A stretch of DNA of 20,968 nucleotides, from contig CAMOXE010000094.1 in the NCBI GenBank assembly GCA_946628865.1, positions 1-20,968 on the forward strand, in the 5' to 3' direction. This document shows positions 14,765-20,968 of this stretch, piece after piece. The translations under genes were made by a program, and so were the position numbers. This DNA comes from an uncultured Clostridia bacterium. Its GTDB lineage: Bacteria; Bacillota; Clostridia; Christensenellales; Borkfalkiaceae. Within the stretch, counting starts at the first letter, position 1, and every line of letters starts with the position of its first letter. The notes under the pieces are model-generated. The model saw only the letters and a list, made by a program, of their open reading frames with translations. It did no database searches and was not told the DNA's origin.

Positions 14765-16102
14765 CTATTTCCCTACGCAAAATTTGCTGAATATTTCGTC
14801 TATTATACTCTCGGACGCGGTTTCGCCGCTCACTTCGCCGAGTTGGTCCCACGCGGTCTTTATATCCGACGCTATGAGTTCGAGCGCCGCCGCCGAAAAG
14901 TTCTTCTCCGCCGCCTCGAGCGTTTCTTTGGCGGATTTTAAAGCGATATAATGCCGTTCCTCCGTCAAAAAGTCTCCGCCGAGGTCGATTTTCCCTCCGA
15001 CCGCCCGCTGAAACAGCATTTCTTTGAGTTCGTCTATACCCTCGCCCGTAAGCGCCGACACGCGTATATCCGCCGCGAAACGCCCTTCGTCTTTATCGCA
15101 TTTGTTCGCCACGATTATTCTGTTTTCGTTCTCGGTTTCTTTGAGTACGTTCTCGTCCTCTTCGGTAAGATCGGAAGAACCGTCTAAAACCACGACGCAA
15201 ATATCGCTGCCCTTTATTATCTTTTTGGCGCGCTCTACGCCTACGCTTTCGATTTTATCGTCGCTGTCTCTTATTCCGGCGGTATCGCTTAAGAAAAATC
15301 GCACTCCGCCGATATGTATTTCGCCCTCGACAACGTCCCTCGTAGTTCCCGCCACCGGCGAAACTATCGCCTTGTCGTAGTCCAAAAGCCTGTTTAAAAG
15401 CGAACTTTTTCCCGTGTTCGGTTTGCCGAGGAGCGCAGTTTTAACGCCCGACTTTATCGCTCTGCCGCTGCGGTAACGCGAAATTATTTCTTCCACTTCG
15501 CCTTTTACTTTTGCCACCGTCTTTTTTATCTCGTCGTAGTTATCCTCGACAACGCCCTCTTCGGGGTAGTCTATCCCCGCGTCGATAAACGCGAGCGCAT
15601 AAGTCAACTCCGACTGCAACGACTTTATCTTTTCCGTAAGTTTTTCGCGGTATAAATAATACCCCGCCTTTACCTCGCCGACGCTCTCGCTGTTTATCAT
15701 ATCGATAAGCCCTTCGCACGATGCGAGACTCATCTTCCCGTTTAAAAACGCGCGCTTAGTGTACTCGCCTTTCGTCGCCGGGCGAACGCCGAGCGAATAT
15801 ATCTTTGAAAGTATGCCCGTAGTTATCGCTATTCCGCCGTGAGAGTGGAACTCCACCACGTCCTCGCCCGTAAACGATTTCGGCGCTTTGAAATACACGC
15901 ACATTCCGAAGTCCGTAAACCCCTCGCCGCATATCTCGCCGACGTACATTTTATACGGCTCGAAGTCCTTTACTTTCACGCCGCCGAGAGGCTTGAATAT
16001 CTTCTCCGCAACGGCTATCGCCCCGTCGCCGCTTACGCGTATCACGGCAACCCCGCCCACGCCTATCGCCGTGGAAAGCGCCGCTATAGTATCGTTAATC
16101 AT
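14765..16102 (-). CDS. mnmE: tRNA modification GTPase MnmE (TrmE)
   Basis: With MnmG it installs the 5-(carboxymethyl)aminomethyl group on the wobble uridine of several tRNAs, using a methylene-tetrahydrofolate-derived carbon. In the 445 residues I see the N-terminal folate-binding domain (about 1-120, DTIAALSTAIGVGGVAVIR and FTGEDVVEFHSHGG), a helical domain split around the G domain, and G motifs GKPNTGKSS (226-234), the G2 region GTTRD (252-256), DTAG (273-276) and NKCD (333-336). The C-terminal FCVGK keeps the catalytic cysteine (usual form FCIGK). The ATG overlaps the upstream stop by 4 bases (ATGA). The common rnpA-yidC-jag-mnmG surroundings are absent. Confidence 0.96.
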   Translation of the reverse strand: MINDTIAALSTAIGVGGVAVIRVSGDGAIAVAEKIFKPLGGVKVKDFEPYKMYVGEICGEGFTDFGMCVYFKAPKSFTGEDVVEFHSHGGIAITTGILSKIYSLGVRPATKGEYTKRAFLNGKMSLASCEGLIDMINSESVGEVKAGYYLYREKLTEKIKSLQSELTYALAFIDAGIDYPEEGVVEDNYDEIKKTVAKVKGEVEEIISRYRSGRAIKSGVKTALLGKPNTGKSSLLNRLLDYDKAIVSPVAGTTRDVVEGEIHIGGVRFFLSDTAGIRDSDDKIESVGVERAKKIIKGSDICVVVLDGSSDLTEEDENVLKETENENRIIVANKCDKDEGRFAADIRVSALTGEGIDELKEMLFQRAVGGKIDLGGDFLTEERHYIALKSAKETLEAAEKNFSAAALELIASDIKTAWDQLGEVSGETASESIIDEIFSKFCVGK

Positions 16103-16998
16103 GAAAACAAGTCGTCGCCGTTATCGTTCGGGCGATTTCTCTCCGCAGTATTATCTTCGCCTAACGGCGCGCCGCTATCGTCAGTAAACGGATCGTCGTC
16201 GCTCGAGTCGAATTCCTCGAACGGCTCTTCGCCTTTTCTCTCCTCGCGTCGTTTACCGCCGTCGTATCCCCCGCCGTAATTCCCGTAAGGATTGCGGTAA
16301 TTGCCGTAAGAACCGCGGTAGTAATTCGCTCTCGACGCGGCGTAACGCGCGTACCCGACCTTTTCTCGGTCTCTGAGCATAAACAGGAATATCGCGTAGA
16401 AAAGCGGAGTATCGAACAAAATATCCACCGCCACGCTTATTATCGAATACTTCATAGCCTTTTCGGGCGCGTAGGCTCTGAATACGTTCATATAAAGCAT
16501 TATCGACGAAATCAAAAACGCAAGCGAGAACAATCCGCTTAAAAGATTAAACAGGCGCGTGGTATTGTTTATCACAAGCACGTCTGCCGTAACGGGGTCC
16601 GCATCCGCAAGCGCCAGAATATTGAGAAGAGTCGGAACCGTTCCGAAACCGTCTACAAGCGCCGACGTAACTACCCAGAGCGACGAAGAAATTATCGCCG
16701 TATACAGCCAACCGATATTTCGTCTTGCCGACGGCGTAGTATCGTCCTGCAAAAGACCTATCAGGTAAAAACAAGCGCACGGAATGAACGCGAGCCATAA
16801 GTGATTAAGGTTTTGCCGCTTTGCCATTTTGTAGATAGCCGCGCTCCTCAACCCGTAGAACACCGCGTATTCCACAAGCCTTAAACCGATCGTCGTCGAC
16901 ACGGTAAAAATAAAACCGAATTTAGTCAAATACCCGTCGAATACGTCGTAAATAACCGAACTGTTAATAATTAATTCGTAAAACAATGAATAAAACAT
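16099..16998 (-). CDS. Uncharacterised multi-pass membrane protein with low-complexity acidic tail
   Basis: I do not recognise this 299-residue protein. About five hydrophobic segments can be seen, near residues 24-50, 67-85, 96-115, 148-170 and 185-208. Between the first and second lies a basic stretch (KMAKRQN) followed by HLWLAFIPCACFYLIGLL. From about residue 215 the chain becomes a soluble tail: first rich in Tyr, Gly, Asn and Arg (repeats of the type YGNYRNPYGNYGGGY), then basic (KRREERK), then strongly acidic (EEFDSSDDDPFTDD) to the end. The tail is probably cytoplasmic and disordered. GGAG lies 6-7 bases before the ATG at 16998. It overlaps mnmE by 4 bases, which implies coupled translation but not necessarily a shared function. 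Confidence 0.8.
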   Translation of the reverse strand: MFYSLFYELIINSSVIYDVFDGYLTKFGFIFTVSTTIGLRLVEYAVFYGLRSAAIYKMAKRQNLNHLWLAFIPCACFYLIGLLQDDTTPSARRNIGWLYTAIISSSLWVVTSALVDGFGTVPTLLNILALADADPVTADVLVINNTTRLFNLLSGLFSLAFLISSIMLYMNVFRAYAPEKAMKYSIISVAVDILFDTPLFYAIFLFMLRDREKVGYARYAASRANYYRGSYGNYRNPYGNYGGGYDGGKRREERKGEEPFEEFDSSDDDPFTDDSGAPLGEDNTAERNRPNDNGDDLFS

Positions 16999-17045
16999 AT
17001 TTTCTCCGTTTAGTCAAATATTCCGTCAAAGCGGTTTCCGTTATA

Positions 17046-17155
17046 AAAACCGTCTTGACTATATAAACATAATCAATATCGCCTTTGTCGAGTTTTGCTT
17101 TCAAGCGGCTCCGATATTAAAACCGTCTTGACTATATAAACATAAGCGCTATCGC
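17046..17155 (-). repeat. Diverged tandem repeat, 73-base period, at the 3' end of the CPBP gene
   Basis: Identical 27-base segments occur at 17046-17072 and 17119-17145. On the minus strand similarity continues outward on both sides, from GCGATA through the stop codon TATATAG to CGGTTTT and CCGCTT, for about 45-50 bases. The upstream copy holds the last codons and stop of the CPBP protease. The downstream copy is a non-coding echo in the gap before the next gene. Each copy can form a small CGGTTT stem with AAACCG or GAGCCG. Apart from this repeat I see no gene between 16999 and 17131. Confidence 0.85.
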
Positions 17156-18235
17156 AATCACTCCGCCAGTCGCCAAAAGCAACGAGGAGATAACGGCGTT
17201 GGATTTACAGTTCATTTTGCGTAATTTCCCGCAGATATAATATCTTTTGCCGTCGTCAAAGTTTTTATCTCCGAGTTCGACGACGTCGTAGCAGGATTTA
17301 AACTCCGCAACTCCGTCCAAAAACACGACGTAGCGTTTCGCGTTTTTATCCGAACAGTTCGGCGAATCGCCGTTTTTAACCTTTAAAGCGAGTTTGTAAA
17401 AATAAAGCGAACCCACGATAAGACAGGTTATACCTATTACTATGCACGCCGCGTCGGTTACATACGGGACGTAGAGAAAAATCGGCTCGGTTATAAGTTC
17501 CGTCGAAATCAAAACGGTAAAGGCGGTTGAGAACAGATTATTGAAAAAGTGCATCGCGCTGCCGACGAGTTGATTTTTGGTGAGTATTACCGCCGTGCCT
17601 ATCGCGATCCCGCCGAAAAACTGGAGTATCAACTGACTGAAATTGCCGTGCATGAGCGAAAACGCCATAGACGATATTATCACGGCGGCGAACGCGCCGA
17701 AACTCTCGAGTCCGCGCATTATTATTCCGCGGAACATCATTTCCTCTATGATTGCGGGAAGGACGGATATAAGCGCGAGATAGACGACGAAGAAAAGCGG
17801 AGTGAAATCGCTTTGATTTATTTTGCTCGGAAAATACGAGCCGACGATTTTTTCCGCGTCCTCGCCGAAACGAAGATGAACGTAGTAAAACGTGAGCATA
17901 ACTCCCATTATAAGAACTATTCCCATAAGTATCGCCACGCCGTCGAATTTTGCCCTGTACCCTCCGCCGTCGAACGGATTTACCCGCCGCAATTTAGCGA
18001 AAACCGCCGCCGAAAGCAGTATTATCGACTGCGAAACTATCGCGTTTACCGACGCGTAAGCGTAGTAATCGAACTCGTAAAGCGCATTAAACGCGCTCTT
18101 AAACATCCACGAAAGGGCGAGCGGAATAAAGTAAAACGCCGATAAAACGAGTATATACGCAAGCGCGCTGTCGGTAGTATTAAACCTGTTTGGATTATAC
18201 GCCCTGCCGTAAGGATTTCTATCTTTTAAACTCAA
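17132..18235 (-). CDS. CPBP-family intramembrane metalloprotease (CAAX/Abi type)
   Basis: A 367-residue integral membrane protein. The family motifs are all present in order: EEMMFR (164-169) with the catalytic Glu pair, FSLMH (192-196) and HFFNN (229-233), the glutamate and histidines that form the active site in the membrane. Hydrophobic segments lie at about 24-46, 66-82, 98-118, 145-163, 178-193, 200-218, 225-245 and 255-283. A soluble stretch (about 285-345, with four cysteines) and a last membrane helix (347-367) follow the protease domain. Bacterial members are linked to bacteriocin immunity, signalling or unknown roles; the substrate here is unknown. The start is a TTG at 18235, overlapping the proS stop, with GAGG 7-8 bases upstream. 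Confidence 0.88.
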   Translation of the reverse strand: MSLKDRNPYGRAYNPNRFNTTDSALAYILVLSAFYFIPLALSWMFKSAFNALYEFDYYAYASVNAIVSQSIILLSAAVFAKLRRVNPFDGGGYRAKFDGVAILMGIVLIMGVMLTFYYVHLRFGEDAEKIVGSYFPSKINQSDFTPLFFVVYLALISVLPAIIEEMMFRGIIMRGLESFGAFAAVIISSMAFSLMHGNFSQLILQFFGGIAIGTAVILTKNQLVGSAMHFFNNLFSTAFTVLISTELITEPIFLYVPYVTDAACIVIGITCLIVGSLYFYKLALKVKNGDSPNCSDKNAKRYVVFLDGVAEFKSCYDVVELGDKNFDDGKRYYICGKLRKMNCKSNAVISSLLLATGGVIAIALMFI

Positions 18236-19950
18236 TTATACGCCTCTAAAAGTTGTTCAATTCTGTCTTTTATGTCTTTGGCGGCTGAAGCTATCTCCAC
18301 TTCGCCCTTATACGACTTGTCCCTGTAAGACAACTCCACAACGCCCTTATCGAAGTTTTTACGGCTTACAACCGCGCGAACGGGTATCCCGAACAGATCG
18401 GCGTCGGCGAACATAGCCCCGGCGCGTATATCTCTGTCGTCGTACAACACCTCGACTCCGCTTGCGGTTAAATCTTCGTAAAGTTTATCGGCAGCCGCCT
18501 TTATCTCCGCGTCCTCTGATTGCAAACAGCAGATCTCGACCTGCCACGGCGCTATGGAGATAGGCCAGATAGGACCGTAATCGTCGTGTTGCTCCTCGCA
18601 TATCGACGCGGCAAGTCTGCCCACGCCTATACCGTAACAACCCATTATCGGGTTTTTTCTGCCGCCGTCGCTGTCGACGTAAGTCATATCCATCGCTTTG
18701 GTGTATTTCGTTCCGAGTTGGAAAATATTGCCCACTTCTATGCCGCGGCGGACTTTTATCGTAGGCTTGCCGCAACACGGACATATCCCGCCGTCGAAAG
18801 CCTTCGCTACGTCCACATATTCGACTTCGCCTACGTCACGGGCGATATTGACGTTCTTTAAATGATAATCTTTTTTATTCGCGCCGGTAAAGAGCGAATT
18901 TATTCCCTTTAAAGATCTGTCGTATACGACTTTCGCTTTGCCTTTAAAGTCCTTTAAACCGATAAAGCCCGCGACTATGCCGCTCTCCTCGGTAATCGTC
19001 CCCGCGTGGACTTCTCCGCCGAGGCAGTTCCTCAGTTTGGTTTCGTTTACCTCGAGATCTCCCCTTAAAAACACCACGACGTATTCGTCCGTCAGATTCA
19101 TTTGATACACTACCGCTTTCGCGCTCGCTTTAAGGTCTACGCCGAGTTTTTTGACGAGGGTATCCATATCCTTCATATGCGGGGTATAAACTTCTTCGAT
19201 TTCGCCTATCGCATTTTCGTCGTTTTTGACTATGCAATCGGCAACTTCCACGTTCGCCCTGTATCCGCAATCGTCGCAAATTGCGAGCGAATCCTCGCCG
19301 ATGTCGGTCAAAAGCATAAATTCGTGCGAGACGTTTCCGCCCATCATTCCGCTGTCGCTTTTTACCGCAATCACGTTCTTCGCGCCCGCGCGGCGGAAGA
19401 TATTTTCGTATGCGACGTAGCATTTTTCGTAGTACTCTTCGAGGTCTTTTTGCGAGGTATGGAAAGAATACGCGTCTTTCATCGTAAACTCTCTAACGCG
19501 TATAAGCCCGCCCCTCGCGCGAGGCTCGTCGCGGAATTTTGTCTGGATTTGGTATATCATAAACGGGTAATCGGTATACGACTTAGCGGTATCGCGCGCC
19601 ATATGCACAGCCGCCTCTTCGTGGGTCATTCCGAGTACCATTTTCGTGTTGTTGCGGTCGGTAAACCGAGCCATTTCGCTGCCGATAGAGGTGTATCTGC
19701 CCGATTCCTCCCATAAAGACGCCGGCATTACCACGGGAAAAAGAACTTCCTGACCATCGATTTTATCCATTTCTTCCCTTATTATCTTTTCGATTTTTGC
19801 GGTTATACGCTTTGCGGGATTGAAAAGCGAATAACTTCCCGTGCACATAAACTTCATATAGCCGCCTTTCATCATAAGCGCGTGGCTCGCTATAACGCAG
19901 TCTTTAGGCGTTTCTTTAAATCTGTTTCCGAGCAATTTTCTTACAAGCAT
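18232..19950 (-). CDS. proS: Prolyl-tRNA synthetase, bacterial type with editing domain
   Basis: Class II synthetase charging tRNA-Pro. The 572 residues show a motif 1 region (about 45-75), motif 2 FRDEPRARGGLIRVREFTMK (139-158), the TxE-type loop GMTHEE (107-112) and motif 3 GCYGIGVGRLAAS (437-449). Residues about 225-395 form the inserted INS domain that clears alanine mischarged on tRNA-Pro. They are flanked by CDDC (225-228) and CPCC (390-393). The anticodon-binding domain (about 465-565) includes YDDRD and GAMFADADLFGIP. GGAG lies 7 bases before the ATG. The leader is only about 30 bases, too short for a T-box. Confidence 0.97.
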   Translation of the reverse strand: MLVRKLLGNRFKETPKDCVIASHALMMKGGYMKFMCTGSYSLFNPAKRITAKIEKIIREEMDKIDGQEVLFPVVMPASLWEESGRYTSIGSEMARFTDRNNTKMVLGMTHEEAAVHMARDTAKSYTDYPFMIYQIQTKFRDEPRARGGLIRVREFTMKDAYSFHTSQKDLEEYYEKCYVAYENIFRRAGAKNVIAVKSDSGMMGGNVSHEFMLLTDIGEDSLAICDDCGYRANVEVADCIVKNDENAIGEIEEVYTPHMKDMDTLVKKLGVDLKASAKAVVYQMNLTDEYVVVFLRGDLEVNETKLRNCLGGEVHAGTITEESGIVAGFIGLKDFKGKAKVVYDRSLKGINSLFTGANKKDYHLKNVNIARDVGEVEYVDVAKAFDGGICPCCGKPTIKVRRGIEVGNIFQLGTKYTKAMDMTYVDSDGGRKNPIMGCYGIGVGRLAASICEEQHDDYGPIWPISIAPWQVEICCLQSEDAEIKAAADKLYEDLTASGVEVLYDDRDIRAGAMFADADLFGIPVRAVVSRKNFDKGVVELSYRDKSYKGEVEIASAAKDIKDRIEQLLEAYN

Positions 19951-19987
19951 ATTCTACTCCGTATAATTCTTTCATTATATATACATT

Positions 19988-20016
19988 ATTATACATTTTA
20001 TTTTAGAAATTGTAAA
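19988..20016 (-). promoter_or_regulatory. Promoter of proS
   Basis: TTTACA at 20011-20016 and TATAAT at 19988-19993, separated by 17 bases, read toward proS. Transcription would start about 30 bases before the proS ATG. It is back to back with the tkt promoter in the same intergenic gap. Confidence 0.75.
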
Positions 20017-20058
20017 GTGATTGATGACTTTTTCTTGACGTTGAAATCGTTTTTTATG

Positions 20059-20087
20059 GATTTTTTACTTGAAATAATCGACTGTAA
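20059..20087 (+). promoter_or_regulatory. Promoter of tkt
   Basis: TTGAAA at 20059-20064 and a perfect TATAAT at 20082-20087 with a 17-base spacer, about 38 bases before the tkt ATG and just upstream of its AAGGAG site. Confidence 0.82.
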
Positions 20088-20125
20088 GTGGTATAATGTA
20101 ATTGAAACTTTTTAAGGAGATTTTT

Positions 20126-20968
20126 ATGAATACAGACGCATTGGCAATCAGCACCGTAAGAGTATTATCCGCAGAGGCTATCGAAAAGGCAAAATCCGGA
20201 CACCCCGGGCTACCGCTCGGCAGCGCTCCGATAGCGTACACGCTTTATAAGCGATTTTTGAAATTCAACCCGAAAAACCCGAAATTCTGCGACAGAGACA
20301 GATTTATCCTCTCCGCCGGACACGGGAGTATGCTGCAATATTCGCTACTTCACATCTTCGGCTACGATATTTCGATGGAGGACATCGAAAACTTCCGCCA
20401 ACTCGGTTCTAAAGCCGCGGGACACCCCGAATACGGGCTTTGCCCCGGAGTAGAAATCTCCACAGGACCTTTAGGTCAAGGCATAGCAAACGCCGTCGGC
20501 ATGGCGATGGCGGAATCCCGACTTGCCGCGGAGTTTAACCGCGACGGTTACGATATCGTAGACCATTATACCTACGCGCTATGCGGCGACGGTTGCTTAA
20601 TGGAGGGAATTTCCGGCGAGGCGGCGTCGCTTGCAGGCACGTTAAAACTCGGAAAACTTATCGTTATCTACGATAAAAACAATATATCGATAGAGGGAAA
20701 CACCGACATCGCGTTTACCGAGGACGTAGGGCTTCGCCACGAGGCTTACGGTTGGCAAGTCCTTAAGGTGGACGACGGTAACGATACCGACGCCTTTGCG
20801 GCGGCTGTTGAAAAAGCGAAGGCGGAAAAGGATAAGCCCTCGCTTATAATCGTAAAGACCGTGATAGGTTACGGCTCGCCGAAAGCGGGTACGGCGGGAG
20901 TACACGGCGCTCCGCTGGGCGCGGAAGGCATAGCCGCTTTGAGAAAAAATCTCGGGTACGACTATCCG
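20126..20968 (+). CDS. tkt: Transketolase, N-terminal part (cut by window edge)
   Basis: Thiamine-diphosphate enzyme of the non-oxidative pentose phosphate pathway that moves two-carbon units between sugar phosphates. The 281 visible codons cover the N-terminal pyrophosphate-binding domain. I see GHPGLPLG (25-32), SAGHGSM with His66, STGPLGQG (112-119), the thiamine-binding GDGCLMEG (154-161) through YDKNN (182-186), and VHGAPLG (259-265) with the conserved histidine. The family is about 660 residues, so more than half is beyond the right edge. AAGGAG lies 6 bases before the ATG. It is the only plus-strand gene in the window and diverges from proS. Confidence 0.97.
   Translation, partial: MNTDALAISTVRVLSAEAIEKAKSGHPGLPLGSAPIAYTLYKRFLKFNPKNPKFCDRDRFILSAGHGSMLQYSLLHIFGYDISMEDIENFRQLGSKAAGHPEYGLCPGVEISTGPLGQGIANAVGMAMAESRLAAEFNRDGYDIVDHYTYALCGDGCLMEGISGEAASLAGTLKLGKLIVIYDKNNISIEGNTDIAFTEDVGLRHEAYGWQVLKVDDGNDTDAFAAAVEKAKAEKDKPSLIIVKTVIGYGSPKAGTAGVHGAPLGAEGIAALRKNLGYDYP

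Noticed and set aside
17075..17104. Possible promoter for the membrane protein gene (TTGAAA, 18 bases, GATATT)
   Set aside because: The -10 match is weak and lies within the tandem repeat; without transcript data it cannot be separated from chance.
19951..20125. T-box riboswitch upstream of proS
   Set aside because: The predicted leader is about 30 bases and has no specifier hairpin or T-box sequence.
20642..20905. 87-codon minus-strand open frame
   Set aside because: Lies wholly inside the transketolase reading frame, which carries the thiamine-binding motif there.

Overview
The window holds most of a canonical bacterial S10-spc-alpha ribosomal protein cluster on the minus strand (positions 1 to about 12763), a 427-base promoter and leader region (12764-13190), a second minus-strand gene group (proS, a CPBP protease, a membrane protein, mnmE, a LysR regulator, an SGNH esterase; 19950 down to 13191), and the first 281 codons of a divergent transketolase at the right edge. 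Gene order, clean AAGGAG/GGAGG ribosome binding sites, the zinc-binding (C+) forms of S14 and L36, a zinc-lid adenylate kinase and the protein sequences point to an uncultured member of the Clostridia (Bacillota). A Christensenellales-like lineage is my guess, not something the sequence proves. I see no insertion sequence, phage gene, CRISPR array, tRNA or rRNA.

Ribosomal cluster, in transcription order (right to left): rpsJ, rplC, rplD, rplW, rplB, rpsS, rplV, rpsC, rplP, rpmC, rpsQ, rplN, rplX, rplE, rpsN, rpsH, rplF, rplR, rpsE, rpmD, rplO, secY, adk, map, infA, rpmJ, rpsM (cut by the left edge). Genes are separated by 0-35 bases except map-infA (about 123 bases) and rpmJ-rpsM (48 bases), so this looks like one long operon. 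It supplies core ribosomal proteins, the SecY translocon, adenylate kinase, methionine aminopeptidase and IF-1. A consensus sigma-A promoter (TTGACA, 17-base spacer, TAAAAT) lies about 260 bases upstream of rpsJ. The leader contains a hairpin followed by seven Ts, a competing smaller hairpin and a possible 24-codon upstream ORF. Together these look like a transcription attenuator for the whole operon, which is the most interesting regulatory signal in the window.

Second group: proS has its own promoter, and the CPBP protease starts on a TTG overlapping the proS stop. A 133-base gap with a 73-base-period tandem repeat follows, then a five-helix membrane protein with a low-complexity tail, mnmE overlapping it by 4 bases, a LysR regulator and an SGNH hydrolase. 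A long inverted repeat closes the group just before the S10 promoter. tkt runs the other way from a consensus promoter in the 175-base proS-tkt gap.

Most of the window is ordinary housekeeping DNA. Points for a second look are the S10 leader, the 73-base tandem repeat, the tailed L24, the membrane protein of unknown function, and the unusual mnmE neighbourhood.
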